64,000 nucleotides of DNA from Mesorhizobium sp. M4B.F.Ca.ET.203.01.1.1 (GTDB lineage: Bacteria > Pseudomonadota > Alphaproteobacteria > Rhizobiales > Rhizobiaceae): assembly GCF_004791025.1 (NCBI RefSeq), contig NZ_SRUO01000004.1, positions 491,014-555,013 of the forward strand. The letters run 5' to 3'. The position numbers were made by a program, and so were the translations under genes. Positions 51,060 to 60,007 of this stretch are shown one piece after another. Positions within the stretch are counted from its first letter, which is position 1; each line of letters begins with the position of its first letter. The notes below the pieces were generated by a model that saw nothing but the letters and a program-made list of their open reading frames with translations, was not told the origin of the DNA and did not search any database.

Positions 51060-51104
51060 GCGAGGTCTGCCTTTCGCGTGCATGAACGGCGGTGGTTGGC
51101 CCGC

Positions 51105-51144
51105 CTTATACGCGCTGGCAGAAGCTGTCTTTGCGCTAGCGCAA
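51105..51144 (-). promoter_or_regulatory. Micro-oxic promoter of ccoN: FixK/FNR box plus -10
   Basis: TTGCGCTAGCGCAA at 51131-51144 is a perfect palindrome that fits the FixK/FNR-type pattern TTG(A/C)-N6-(T/G)CAA. On the minus strand TATAAG at 51110-51105 lies downstream. If it is the -10 element, transcription would start near 51098 and the box would be centred near -39.5, close to the -41.5 of class II FNR-activated promoters. The same box also faces the divergent regulator gene, which could thus control itself. Confidence 0.8.
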
Positions 51145-51229
51145 ATTGGCCTGCCCTATTGCCCGGTTTGCACTTTGAAAGTCTGTGCTTTCGCGGCATT
51201 GTACAAAGTATGACCACTGCCGAAATGAG

Positions 51230-51958
51230 ATGAGCGCCGGCCGCCAGGACGTCCACAATTCCAACGTTCCCGCACTGTGCCAAAGCTGCGAGGCGCGACA
51301 CAACGGCATGTGCGGCGTGCTCAACGCGGATGAGCTGCTCGCCTTCGCCAAGCACACGAGAGTCGTCAGGCACGGCGCCGGCGAAGAACTGCTTTCCGAA
51401 GGCGCGTCGATCACGGCGTACAGCAATGTCATGCGCGGCGTGGTCAAGCTGATCAAGACGCTTGCCGATGGACGCCGGCAGATCGTCGGGTTGCAGTTCG
51501 CGCCGGACTTCGTCGGCAGGCTCTATGCCGACGAAAGCGCGGTCACCGCCGAAGCCGCCTCGGACGTCGAGCTTTGCCGCATATCGAAGCGTGCCCTGGA
51601 GCGCATGGTCGCCAGCAATCCGATGCTGGAGGGGCGGCTGCTCAAGCAAGCGCTGCGCGATGTCGACGAGGCGCGGGAATGGATGGTCGCGCTCGGCCGC
51701 AAGACTGCCTCGGAGAAGCTGGCAAGCTTCCTCGGCCAGATCGGCAGACATCTCGACCCCATGGTCGCGCAAGACGATCGGACGCTGGCCTTCGAACTGC
51801 CGCTTACACGGGCCGAGATCGCCGATTTCCTGGGATTGACCATCGGGACGGTCTCGCGCGAGCTGTCGAGGCTGAAACGCGACGGGATTATCGAGATCAG
51901 ATCCCGCCGTCAGATCGAAATCATCGACAGGCAGCGCCTCCAGCAGCGGTCAGGCTGA
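51230..51958 (+). CDS. FNR/FnrN-type oxygen-responsive Crp-family regulator
   Basis: This 242-residue Crp/Fnr regulator has cysteines at 17, 20 and 28 (C-x2-C-x7-C) and a fourth at 116, the arrangement that holds an oxygen-labile 4Fe-4S cluster in FNR and FnrN. A cyclic-nucleotide-like beta roll spans roughly residues 30-130, followed by a dimer helix and the helix-turn-helix LTRAEIADFLGLTIGTVSREL. At the position of FNR Glu209 in the recognition helix it has Gly206 instead of the usual glutamate, while the SR pair is kept. It is divergent from ccoN. The start is uncertain; an ATG 15 codons earlier is possible. Confidence 0.88.
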   Translation: MSAGRQDVHNSNVPALCQSCEARHNGMCGVLNADELLAFAKHTRVVRHGAGEELLSEGASITAYSNVMRGVVKLIKTLADGRRQIVGLQFAPDFVGRLYADESAVTAEAASDVELCRISKRALERMVASNPMLEGRLLKQALRDVDEAREWMVALGRKTASEKLASFLGQIGRHLDPMVAQDDRTLAFELPLTRAEIADFLGLTIGTVSRELSRLKRDGIIEIRSRRQIEIIDRQRLQQRSG

Positions 51959-51973
51959 CCCGATCGCGGCCGC

Positions 51974-52810
51974 TCACACTGCCTTGGCTGCCTTCCCGCT
52001 CGCAATAAAGTGCGGATTCGCGAAATCGGCGTCGCTGGCCTGGTTGCGCTTGCCATAGGCGAGCGGCTGGCCGTCCAGCGTGCGCGTCATGCCGCCGGCT
52101 GCGCGCAATACCGCATCGCCCGCCGCGGTATCCCATTCCATGGTGCGGCCGAAGCGTGGATAGACGTCTGCCTCGGCGGCGGCGACGAGGCAGAATTTCA
52201 GCGACGAGCCGACCGAGACGATCTCGGCGGCACCGAGGTCGCGAATGAAGGCATCGGTTTCGGGCGTATTGTGCGAGCGGCTGGCGACGACGGCGAGCGG
52301 CGTCCCCCCTGCCCGCACGGCAATCGGCCGGCGGCCGGTGATGCGAAACTCGCCATCGACCTCGATCGCTTCCGCCCTGCCCGGTCGGCCCGAGAAGAAG
52401 CGCCCGGTGCAGGGCGCGAAGACGACACCGACTTCCGGCACGCCGTGACGAATGAGCGCGATGTTGACGGTGAAATCGGTGCGGCGGTTGACGAATTCCT
52501 TGGTGCCGTCGAGCGGATCGATGAGAAAGAAGACGCCGTCGAGATCGGGTGTCGCAATGCCGGCCGCCACCTCTTCCTCGGCCACGCAAGGGATGGCCGG
52601 ATAAGCGGCGCGCAGGCCGGCGAGGATGATCTTCTCGCTCTCGCGGTCGGCTTCCGTCACCGGCGAGGAGTCGGACTTGCGGTCGACGGCGCAGCCTTCG
52701 TGAAAGACGCGCATGACCTCGCGCCCGGCTTCCAGCGCCAGGCGCTCGAACACGCCGAGTATTACCTCGTCGTCAGATGCCGCCGCCGCTGTCGTATTGG
52801 TCTTCGGCAA
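51974..52810 (-). CDS. cysQ: 3'(2'),5'-bisphosphate nucleotidase CysQ
   Basis: The 278-residue enzyme removes the 3'-phosphate of PAP, the by-product of sulfotransferase and PAPS-reductase reactions. The inositol-monophosphatase-fold metal motifs are visible: DPLDGTKEF near residue 98 and [15 protein letters not shown] near residue 226, with VAEEEV near residue 76. It starts inside the end of cysNC, overlapping by 38 bases in another frame, so expression follows the sulfate-activation genes. It is convergent with the FNR-type regulator, 15 bases apart. Confidence 0.92.
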   Translation of the reverse strand: MPKTNTTAAAASDDEVILGVFERLALEAGREVMRVFHEGCAVDRKSDSSPVTEADRESEKIILAGLRAAYPAIPCVAEEEVAAGIATPDLDGVFFLIDPLDGTKEFVNRRTDFTVNIALIRHGVPEVGVVFAPCTGRFFSGRPGRAEAIEVDGEFRITGRRPIAVRAGGTPLAVVASRSHNTPETDAFIRDLGAAEIVSVGSSLKFCLVAAAEADVYPRFGRTMEWDTAAGDAVLRAAGGMTRTLDGQPLAYGKRNQASDADFANPHFIASGKAAKAV

Positions 52811-54710
52811 TGTCGCGCTCGTTCAGCCAGAGTTCCAGGGCCTCTACCATCTCCTCGGCCGATCTGCCGAGCGTCTTGAGATGGATTTCGGGATTCTCCG
52901 GAGCTTCATAGGGTGAATCGACGCCGGTGAAATTCTTGATCTCGCCACTCAGCGCGCGCGCATAGAGGCCCTTCGGGTCGCGCCTGGCGCATTCCTCGAA
53001 GGGCGTGTCGACGAACACCTCGACGAACTCGCCATCGGCCATCAGTTCGCGCGCCACGCGCCGTTCGGCGGCGAAGGGCGAGATGAAGGAGACGATGACG
53101 ATCAGGCCGGCATCGGCCATCAGGCGGGCGACCTCGGCGACGCGGCGGATGTTCTCGACGCGGTCGGCGTCGGTGAAGCCCAGATCGCGGTTGAGACCGT
53201 GGCGGACATTGTCGCCGTCGAGGATGTAGGTGTGGCGCCCGGAGGCGAACAGCTTCTTCTCGAACAGGTTGGCGATGGTCGACTTGCCAGAGCCGGAAAG
53301 GCCGGTGAACCAGAACACGGCCGGGCGCTGGTTCTTCAGGTCGGAACGGCCGCGCTTGCCGACATCGAGCGACTGCCAATGGATGTTTTCGGCGCGGCGC
53401 AGCGAATGCAGGATCATGCCGGCGCCGACCGTGGCATTGCTGATGCGGTCGATCAGGATGAAGGCGCCGGTGGTGCGGTTCTCGGCGAAATTGTCGAAGG
53501 CGATCGGCGAGCGCGTCGAGAGATTGCAGATGCCGACCTCGTTCATCTCCAGCGACTTCGCCGCCTCGTGGGCGAAGTCGTTGACGTTGACGCGGTACTT
53601 CAGCTCGGTGACGGTGGCGCTCACCTGGTCGGTTTCGGTGCGCAGGATGTAGGAGCGGCCGGGCAGCAGCGCATGCTCGTCGAACCAGACGATGTTGGCG
53701 GCGAACTGGTCGGCGACCTGCGGCCGCGACGCTGGCGCGACCAGAATGTTGCCGCGCGACACCTCGACCTCGTCGTCGAGGACGAGCGTGATCGCCTGGC
53801 CGGCGACCGCTTGGGCAAGGTCGCCGCCATGGGCGACGATGCGCTTGACGCGGGACGACTTGCCGGACTTGGCGACGACGACCTCGTCGCCCTGCGCAAC
53901 CGAGCCGGAAGCGATGGTGCCGGCAAAACCGCGGAAATCGAGATTGGGCCGATTGACGTACTGCACCGGGAAACGGAACGGCTGCTCGACCGCGGCCTCG
54001 TCGACCGAAACGGTTTCCAAGTGCTCGATCAGTGTCGGCCCGGAATACCATTGCATGTTGGCGGAGCGGCTGGAGACATTGTCGCCATAGCGGGCCGACA
54101 TCGGGATCGGCGCGATCGTCTGGAAGCCGAGATTGTGCGAGAACCGGCTGTAGTCCTCGACGATCTTGTCGAACACCGCCTGGTCGAAATCGACGAGGTC
54201 GATCTTGTTGACGGCCAGCACAATGTGGCGAATGCCGAGCAGCGAGGCGATGATCGAATGGCGCCTGGTCTGGCGCAGCACCCCCTGGCGCGCGTCGATC
54301 AGCACGATGGCGAGATCGGCGGTCGAGGCGCCGGTCGCCATGTTGCGCGTGTACTGCTCGTGGCCGGGCGTGTCGGCGACGATGAACTTGCGCTTCGGGG
54401 TGGCGAAGAAGCGGTAGGCGACGTCGATGGTGATGCCCTGCTCGCGCTCGGCTTCGAGCCCGTCGACCAGCAGCGCGAAATCAATGTCGTCGCCTGTCGT
54501 GCCGTGCTTGCGCGAATCGCGCTCCAGCGCGGCAAGCTGGTCTTCGAAGATCTGCTTGGTGTCCGACAGCAGACGCCCGATCAGCGTCGACTTGCCGTCG
54601 TCAACCGAGCCGCAAGTGAGGAAGCGAAGCAGCGACTTCTTTTCCTGCGCGGCCATGTATTCGCGGATCGAGTCGGTGGGGGCGAGGCTTTTGGCCATGA
54701 TGTGGCGCAT
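52773..54710 (-). CDS. cysN: Fused sulfate adenylyltransferase subunit 1 and APS kinase (CysNC)
   Basis: The 645-residue protein joins two activities. The N-terminal part is the GTPase subunit of ATP sulfurylase with G1 GSVDDGKS at residues 34-41, DTPGHEQY and NKIDLVD. The C-terminal part, from about residue 450, is APS kinase with P-loop GLSGSGKS and the later [15 protein letters not shown] block. It makes PAPS from sulfate, GTP and ATP together with CysD. Such fusions are known in rhizobia as NodQ and CysNC. The ATG two bases beyond the cysD stop is the start; an ATG four codons later is also possible. Confidence 0.93.
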   Translation of the reverse strand: MRHIMAKSLAPTDSIREYMAAQEKKSLLRFLTCGSVDDGKSTLIGRLLSDTKQIFEDQLAALERDSRKHGTTGDDIDFALLVDGLEAEREQGITIDVAYRFFATPKRKFIVADTPGHEQYTRNMATGASTADLAIVLIDARQGVLRQTRRHSIIASLLGIRHIVLAVNKIDLVDFDQAVFDKIVEDYSRFSHNLGFQTIAPIPMSARYGDNVSSRSANMQWYSGPTLIEHLETVSVDEAAVEQPFRFPVQYVNRPNLDFRGFAGTIASGSVAQGDEVVVAKSGKSSRVKRIVAHGGDLAQAVAGQAITLVLDDEVEVSRGNILVAPASRPQVADQFAANIVWFDEHALLPGRSYILRTETDQVSATVTELKYRVNVNDFAHEAAKSLEMNEVGICNLSTRSPIAFDNFAENRTTGAFILIDRISNATVGAGMILHSLRRAENIHWQSLDVGKRGRSDLKNQRPAVFWFTGLSGSGKSTIANLFEKKLFASGRHTYILDGDNVRHGLNRDLGFTDADRVENIRRVAEVARLMADAGLIVIVSFISPFAAERRVARELMADGEFVEVFVDTPFEECARRDPKGLYARALSGEIKNFTGVDSPYEAPENPEIHLKTLGRSAEEMVEALELWLNERDIAEDQYDSGGGI

Positions 54711-54712
54711 GC

Positions 54713-55618
54713 TCAAAAATACCCCTCGCGCTTCTTCTTTTCCATCGAGCCCGCTTCGTCGCGGTCGATGAGGCGGCCCTGGCGCTCCGAGGTGCGCGCC
54801 GTCAGCATCTCGCCGACGATGGCCTCCAGCGTGTCGGCATCGGACTCGATGGCGCCGGTTAGCGGATAGCAGCCCAGCGTGCGGAAGCGGACCAGCCGGT
54901 TTTCGACCGCCTCGCCGGGCCGCAGCTGCATGCGGTCGTCGTCCTTGAGGATCAGCATGCCGTCGCGCTCGACCACCGGCCGCTCCTTGGCGAAATACAG
55001 CGGCACGATCGGGATGTTTTCCTGCAGGATGTACTGCCAGATGTCGAGCTCGGTCCAGTTCGACAGCGGAAAGACGCGGATCGACTCGCCGGCGGCAATG
55101 CGGGTGTTGAAGATCTTCCACATTTCCGGCCGCTGGTTCTTCGGATCCCAGGAATGCTGGGCGTTGCGGAAGGAGAAGATGCGCTCCTTTGCGCGCGACT
55201 TCTCCTCGTCGCGGCGGGCGCCGCCGAAGGCGGCGTCGAAGCCGTATTTGTCGAGCGCCTGGCGCAGAGCCACCGTCTTCATCACATGGGTATGGGTGTT
55301 CGAGCCATGGTCGAACGGGTTGATGCCGTCGCGCACGCCGTCCTCGTTGACGTGCACCAGGAGGTCGAAGCCGAGTTTCTGCGCCATCTGGTCGCGAAAG
55401 GCGATCATCTCGCGGAACTTCCAGGTGGTGTCGACGTGCAGGAAGGGAAAAGGCGGCTTGGCCGGGAAGAAGGCCTTCATCGCCAGGTGCATCAGCACGG
55501 AAGAATCCTTGCCGACCGAATAGAGCATGACGGGCTTGGAGAAGGAGGCCGCCACCTCGCGGAAGATGTGGATGGATTCGGCCTCGAGCCGCTGCAGGTG
55601 CGTAAGGGCGATATTCAT
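54713..55618 (-). CDS. cysD: Sulfate adenylyltransferase subunit 2, CysD
   Basis: The 301-residue PP-loop enzyme adenylylates sulfate and works as a heterodimer with CysN. The pyrophosphate loop is [14 protein letters not shown] near residue 33, and the conserved [18 protein letters not shown] region and [16 protein letters not shown] near the end are intact. It starts [15 protein letters not shown], matching other CysD proteins; a longer frame upstream is a shadow. No cysH is present in the window, so the PAPS formed here need not go only to reduction. Confidence 0.93.
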   Translation of the reverse strand: MNIALTHLQRLEAESIHIFREVAASFSKPVMLYSVGKDSSVLMHLAMKAFFPAKPPFPFLHVDTTWKFREMIAFRDQMAQKLGFDLLVHVNEDGVRDGINPFDHGSNTHTHVMKTVALRQALDKYGFDAAFGGARRDEEKSRAKERIFSFRNAQHSWDPKNQRPEMWKIFNTRIAAGESIRVFPLSNWTELDIWQYILQENIPIVPLYFAKERPVVERDGMLILKDDDRMQLRPGEAVENRLVRFRTLGCYPLTGAIESDADTLEAIVGEMLTARTSERQGRLIDRDEAGSMEKKKREGYF

Positions 55619-56097
55619 GGACTGTGAGCGTTCTCTCGTGCCATCCAGACCTTGCATCAACGGATCAGGCACCGTTTCGTAGAAACAGCCCGGTTCAAGC
55701 TTTGCTTCTGGACATTCGTGCCGGCGTTCTAGCAGATCGCGATTGCGGGGAACAATGCCAGACGCGCCCGCCAGACGGCCAATCCGGAATGAATTTTCCA
55801 CGATCGGTGCGTATGTGGGAAAATCCTGCCCTACCGCCTGATGCATGACAAAGAACGGAGAAACTATTGCCTTTCGGGTGACCGCAGCCAGCCCGGCAGC
55901 GCGAGGTTCCCGCTCACGCGGATGCGGGCCGGGCTGCCGATTTGTGATGAGCCCTCCAGCGGCCGCACTATCGGGAATCGGACCCAGCCGCTATACCGGC
56001 CACAAATGCTACCCGCGCGCCGTGGCACCAGATAGGCTTCGAAGGTGATCGCGTCCGCCGTCGCGGACCAACACGGCGTCCCAACGACCCCCAGACA
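55619..56097. other. Gene-free gap between cysD and the polysaccharide region
   Basis: I see no convincing gene in these 479 bases, only frames without family resemblance. GTTTC-GTA-GAAAC near 55674 is a small hairpin in the cysD leader. A larger structure pairs CAGCCCGGC near 55886 with GCCGGGCTG about 30 bases later. No riboswitch class could be recognised. The promoters of cysD and of the divergent polysaccharide gene should lie here. Confidence 0.5.
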
Positions 56098-57387
56098 TTG
56101 CGAAACAGAGCATTGAACCCGCTTTTATCCATCAGACGGCACCTCACGCCCGCGCAGATCAACGTCTACTTCTCGATCCTTTGCTTCTTTTGTCCGCCGG
56201 TGCTGGGTTCGGCCGTGAGTTTCGTGTTCAACGGCGGCGGCCTTTGGTCGGTGCTTCTGCTCGCCCTGAGGCGGCGGCGCTTCAATTTCGACCCGCCGAT
56301 GCTCGCCATGACGGTCGCGATCTATGCCTATTGCGCGGCATATCTGCTGGCGTCGGTCGTCAACAACGCGCTCCGGGCCGATGCGCCGCATCTCCTGGCG
56401 CTGGTCACCTTCCTGCTCTTCCCGATCTCCTACTCGACCTGGAGCATCACCGCCAAGGCGACGCTTGCCCGCATCGTCGTGGTGGCCAGCATGGCGGCAT
56501 GTTTCGGCGCCCTCGTGCTGGCCGTGGCGCAGTATTACTGGCTAGGCATGCGGGCCGAGGGCGGAGCCGGAAACGCCATCCCATTCGCCACGGTCACCTG
56601 CCTCGGCGTCATGATGTGTCTGGCCGGCGCGCTTTCGGGCATTGAGCGACCCAAGGGCCTGCTGCTCCTGGCGGCCGTGACCGGCATCATCGCGATCCTC
56701 TATTCGGGCACACGCATCATCTGGGTGGCCGTGCCGGTATCGGTCCTCGCCGTGCTTCTGATCAACCGGCGCAAGCTGGAGGAGGCAAGTCTCGTGCGTC
56801 TCTTGCTGATCGCCGCCGCGATGTCGCTGGTGATCGGCATTCTCGGTTTCCACATCGTGTCGGAACGTGCGGATTTCCTATTCAGCGACTGGGACGCGCT
56901 TGCCAAGGGCGACCATTCGACGGCGACGGGACTGCGCGTGGCCCTGTGGCAAATCGGGCTCGATGCGTTCCGGGACGCTCCGATTTTCGGCCATGGCATC
57001 GCCGCCAGCCAGGCGCTGATGAAACAAGGTTTTCACGACCAGTTCGGCATGGCCGCGGGCTTCAGCCATTTCCACAACGGTTTCCTGACCGCGCTGGTGC
57101 AGGCCGGCTTGGCCGGGGCCATCACGCTGGCGGCGATCTTCGTGGTCGCGGCGTGGAACGCGGCAAGGGTCCTGCGCGCCAGCGCCGATCCGCTGGAGCG
57201 CTTCGGCGCAACGATGGTCGCCGTCACGGTGATCGTCTACCTGATCGGCGGAATGACCGGCATCCTGCTCGGCCACGATATCCTTGATTCGACATTCATG
57301 GTCTTCGTGGTCGCCGGGACCTACCTCGCATCGGGACGCCAGCAGGAGCTGCCGCGGGAGCTGGCGGCGGCGGCTCCGGCCGCCTGA
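56098..57387 (+). CDS. O-antigen ligase/polymerase family membrane protein
   Basis: The 429-residue protein has about ten to twelve transmembrane helices and the Wzy_C-type periplasmic loop. In that loop FGHGIAASQALMKQGFHDQ and FSHFHNGFLTALVQAGL contain the conserved histidine and HN-G-xL wording seen in O-antigen ligases. Such proteins join polysaccharide units in the periplasm, either as WaaL ligase or as Wzy polymerase; sequence alone does not decide. It opens a surface-polysaccharide region, followed 31 bases later by an epimerase gene. The start is the ATG of MRNRALNPL; no better site is evident. Confidence 0.8.
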   Translation: MRNRALNPLLSIRRHLTPAQINVYFSILCFFCPPVLGSAVSFVFNGGGLWSVLLLALRRRRFNFDPPMLAMTVAIYAYCAAYLLASVVNNALRADAPHLLALVTFLLFPISYSTWSITAKATLARIVVVASMAACFGALVLAVAQYYWLGMRAEGGAGNAIPFATVTCLGVMMCLAGALSGIERPKGLLLLAAVTGIIAILYSGTRIIWVAVPVSVLAVLLINRRKLEEASLVRLLLIAAAMSLVIGILGFHIVSERADFLFSDWDALAKGDHSTATGLRVALWQIGLDAFRDAPIFGHGIAASQALMKQGFHDQFGMAAGFSHFHNGFLTALVQAGLAGAITLAAIFVVAAWNAARVLRASADPLERFGATMVAVTVIVYLIGGMTGILLGHDILDSTFMVFVVAGTYLASGRQQELPRELAAAAPAA

Positions 57388-57418
57388 CCACGGGGATGCG
57401 CAAACCCGGGGTAACGCC

Positions 57419-58369
57419 ATGAAAGTGCTGGTCACAGGCGCGACGGGACTCGTCGGACGCCAGGTCGTGAATCGACTGCGCGATGCTGGGCTCGAGGTGC
57501 GGATCGCCTCGCGTCACCCGGAACGGCTGGGGCGGACAAGCGACGCGGTTCTGCTGCCCGGCTTCGATGCCCCGGCCGATGCGTTCCTGGCGGTGATGCA
57601 GGATGTGACGCATGTCGTTCACTGCGCGGCGCTGAACAATGACCGCGACGCCAGCGAGCACGACTATCTGGCGGTGAACGGAGCGCTGACTGGGCAGCTT
57701 GCGGGTGCCGCGGCGACGCTGGCAAGCGGACGCTTCCTCTACCTGTCGTCGATCCGGGCGGTGGTCGGTCCCGGCTTCAGCGGCACCATCGATGAGGAGA
57801 CGCCCCCTGCCCCGCAAGACGCCTATGGCAGCTCGAAGCGCGAAGGCGAGATCAGGACGCTCGATGCCTATCGATCGGCCGGCCGTTCCGACGCCGCGGT
57901 GCTGCGCCTGCCGCCGGTTCATGGCGAGGGCATGAAGGGGAACCTGGCAACGCTGATGCGGCTCGCCGATACCGCCCTGCCGCTGCCGACAGGAGCCCTG
58001 ACCGGGATCCGCTCGCTGATTTCGTCCGACGCGGTGGCCGGCGCGGTGCTGCAGCTTTTGACCAAGCCGGCGGCGCTTCAGCCCATTTATGTCGCCGGCG
58101 ACCGCCCGCCCGCCACTATTTCCGAGATCGTCGCCGCCTTTCGGCGCGGCTTCGGCAGGCCGCCGCGCCTGCTTGCCGTGCCGGGAGCCCCCCTGCGCGC
58201 GGCGGCGAAGGTGCTTGGCAAAGGCAAGGCGTGGGACGCCCTGACGGCAAGTCAGATCTGCGATCCGTCGCTGCTTGTCTCGGAGGGATGGATTCCGCAA
58301 GCCGACACGCTGGACCAACTCACCGAACTGGCGCGGCGGCGCAAATCGGCCGCCGCTCACGCGCGATAG
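57419..58369 (+). CDS. NAD-dependent sugar epimerase/dehydratase family protein
   Basis: The 316-residue extended SDR starts MKVLVTGATGLVGRQVVNRL with the nucleotide motif TGATGLVG. The catalytic pattern YGSSKREGE (Y-x3-K) lies near residue 140, preceded by YLSSIRAV. This fits UDP-glucose 4-epimerase-like or GDP-mannose-modifying enzymes acting on nucleotide sugars. It lies between a polymerase-type gene and a sugar transferase, so it likely supplies or modifies the first sugar of the polymer. Its 3' end overlaps the convergent sugar transferase by 13 bases. The exact substrate is unknown. Confidence 0.82.
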   Translation: MKVLVTGATGLVGRQVVNRLRDAGLEVRIASRHPERLGRTSDAVLLPGFDAPADAFLAVMQDVTHVVHCAALNNDRDASEHDYLAVNGALTGQLAGAAATLASGRFLYLSSIRAVVGPGFSGTIDEETPPAPQDAYGSSKREGEIRTLDAYRSAGRSDAAVLRLPPVHGEGMKGNLATLMRLADTALPLPTGALTGIRSLISSDAVAGAVLQLLTKPAALQPIYVAGDRPPATISEIVAAFRRGFGRPPRLLAVPGAPLRAAAKVLGKGKAWDALTASQICDPSLLVSEGWIPQADTLDQLTELARRRKSAAAHAR

Positions 58370-58896
58370 ATCGTCCCTAGCAGTATTTTGAGATCGAGGC
58401 CGATCGAGGCCGTCCTGAGATATTCGGCATCGGTTTCCGCGCAGAGCCTCGGGTCCGACATGTCGATGCCGCGGATCTGGGCGAGGCCGGTGATGCCGGG
58501 AAGCGCCGACAGCACGCCGAGCGCCCGGCGACGCTCCACAAGTTCGGTCTGCGTGGGCAGGCACGGCCGCGGCCCGACCAGGCTCATTTCGCCCCTGAGC
58601 ACGTTCCAGAGTTGCGGCAGCTCGTCGATCTTGGCCCGGCGCAATGCCTTGCCAACGGCGGTAATGGCCTGTGACGGCGCCTCATGCGTGGGCAAGGACG
58701 GCGTTCCCCGGTACATGGTCCGCAGCTTGTGGCAGCGAAAAAGCACGCCCCCTTGCCCGACCCTGATCTGCGAAAACAGAGCCGGGCCGGGTGACGACGC
58801 CTTGACCGCCAGCAAAGCGACAAGCAGCACGGGCGACGTCGCCACCAACATCGAGGCTGCGATCACCAGATCGAACGCTCGCTTGTGCCCTTTCAT
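58357..58896 (-). CDS. Initiating sugar transferase (WcaJ/PglC-like, short form)
   Basis: The 179-residue protein is the catalytic domain of the bacterial sugar transferase family: one membrane segment (FDLVIAASMLVATSPVLLVALLAV), then KASSPGPALFSQIRVG and the conserved KIDELPQLWNVLRGEMSLVGPRP. It would transfer a sugar-1-phosphate to undecaprenyl phosphate and so start a repeat unit. It lacks the N-terminal multi-helix domain of WcaJ and so is the PglC-sized form. It is convergent with the epimerase, overlapping by 13 bases. Confidence 0.88.
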   Translation of the reverse strand: MKGHKRAFDLVIAASMLVATSPVLLVALLAVKASSPGPALFSQIRVGQGGVLFRCHKLRTMYRGTPSLPTHEAPSQAITAVGKALRRAKIDELPQLWNVLRGEMSLVGPRPCLPTQTELVERRRALGVLSALPGITGLAQIRGIDMSDPRLCAETDAEYLRTASIGLDLKILLGTIYRA

Positions 58897-58898
58897 GG

Positions 58899-59000
58899 GT
58901 TAGAGCCTGTTTCATCTCGGTAGAATCGGGATGGGGCTCTATCTTTTTGTTTGAGCATAGCCCTTTCCAAAAACCGGAATCCGCTTGGGGCCATGCTCTA
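58899..59000. repeat. Rhizobiales-type intergenic repeat between sugar transferase and glycosyltransferase
   Basis: The segment carries TTAGAGCCTG, TTTGTTTGAGCATAGCCC, TTTCCAAAAACCGGAATCC and GGGCCATGCTCTA. The GAGCAT and ATGCTC pieces face each other across a CCAAAAACCGG core. Repeats with this TTGAGCATGATC...ATGCTCTA plan are widespread between genes of Rhizobiales. It also supplies the TAG stop of the following gene on the minus strand. Confidence 0.65.
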
Positions 59001-59930
59001 GATCCGGCGCCAGACAAATGCCAGATAGAGGCCAAGCGTCCCCGGTAGTGTCTGTCGGTAAACGCCGCTTCTGCGCAGAAGCCGCAAGCGGCGGGAGATA
59101 CCGCCGTTCCGAGCCCTTATGAACAGGCCGAGGCAGGCCGCAGCGTCCTTGGTCAGTATGTCGCGGTTGACTGCGAGACCACCGAGATTGCTGTCGGTCC
59201 AGCTGGCGAATTCACCTCTGAACAGGCGCCCGAGCCTGGAGAGCCTTGCTTTCCAGGAAACATTGGCGCCGACCAGGTTTGCCGCGTGCTGGCGGTAGCG
59301 CACCAAGGGCCGCGGGTCGTAGCGGACCATGCCCCCGGCGGCGGTGACGATCAAGTAGGCCCACCAGTCGTGACTGACGAACTCCGTCTTTGCCGATGCC
59401 TTGGCCAACAGGTGACGGGCGGCGCGGTTGATCAGCATCGTGTTGCCGCCGGCAATGCTCTGCACCAGGGCGTTGCGAAATGATGGCGGGCGCCGGAACA
59501 GCGGCGAATAGCCTGCGGCACTCCCGGTTTCTGAGATCGTCGCGGTTCTCGAGCAGAACAGAAGAGGGGTTTCCGCGTCGAGCGATCGCATCCAGCGCAG
59601 CGCGCTCTCCAGCCGGTCAGGCTCCCAGATGTCATCCTGATCGCAAAAGGCGTAGTAGTCGGCGTCGATGCGTGGATCGACGATCATTGAGCGGAAATTG
59701 GCGGCGAAGCCCTTTTGGGGCCCCTTCACCAGGGTCAGGGAGCCCTTAGTCCAGCGAGGCCGCCAAGCCTCGACGAGGGCTTGCGTGCCATCGGTGGATC
59801 CATCGTCGGAAACCCACAGGTCGACGAGCGGATGCGACTGGGCGAGCAGGGACTGCAACTGCTCCTCAATGAAGGCCGCACCGTCCTTCGCGCCCAGCAG
59901 CACGGCCACACGCTGATCTTGTCTGGTCAC
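58998..59930 (-). CDS. Family 2 glycosyltransferase
   Basis: The 310-residue GT2 enzyme has the nucleotide-sugar-binding opening VAVLLGAKDGAAFIEEQLQSL, the acidic pair in VSDDGSTDGT and the metal-site FCDQDDIW (DXD-like). These resemble rhamnosyltransferases that build O-antigen or capsule repeats. A C-terminal basic, hydrophobic tail follows. The start is taken as a GTG; a TTG nine codons upstream is possible and neither has a clear ribosome site. Its stop codon lies within the intergenic repeat. It stands between the sugar transferase and CapD genes on the same strand. Confidence 0.83.
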   Translation of the reverse strand: MTRQDQRVAVLLGAKDGAAFIEEQLQSLLAQSHPLVDLWVSDDGSTDGTQALVEAWRPRWTKGSLTLVKGPQKGFAANFRSMIVDPRIDADYYAFCDQDDIWEPDRLESALRWMRSLDAETPLLFCSRTATISETGSAAGYSPLFRRPPSFRNALVQSIAGGNTMLINRAARHLLAKASAKTEFVSHDWWAYLIVTAAGGMVRYDPRPLVRYRQHAANLVGANVSWKARLSRLGRLFRGEFASWTDSNLGGLAVNRDILTKDAAACLGLFIRARNGGISRRLRLLRRSGVYRQTLPGTLGLYLAFVWRRI

Positions 59931-60007
59931 GGGTCTAGAATCACCTAGGCTGCACAAATGGCTATCGGATCGGTTTCAATAGCCAATCATTGCCGCGCAG
60001 GACAGGT

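Noticed and set aside
51210..51217. TTGTACAA palindrome as a second regulator site
   Set aside because: It is only eight bases long, does not match the FNR half-site spacing and is expected by chance.
54711..55121. Long extension of the CysNC frame upstream into cysD
   Set aside because: It overlaps the conserved end of CysD; the ATG two bases after the cysD stop fits CysN proteins.
55619..56097. A riboswitch in the cysD leader
   Set aside because: Hairpins are present but no conserved core of a known class (such as SAM-II) could be recognised.
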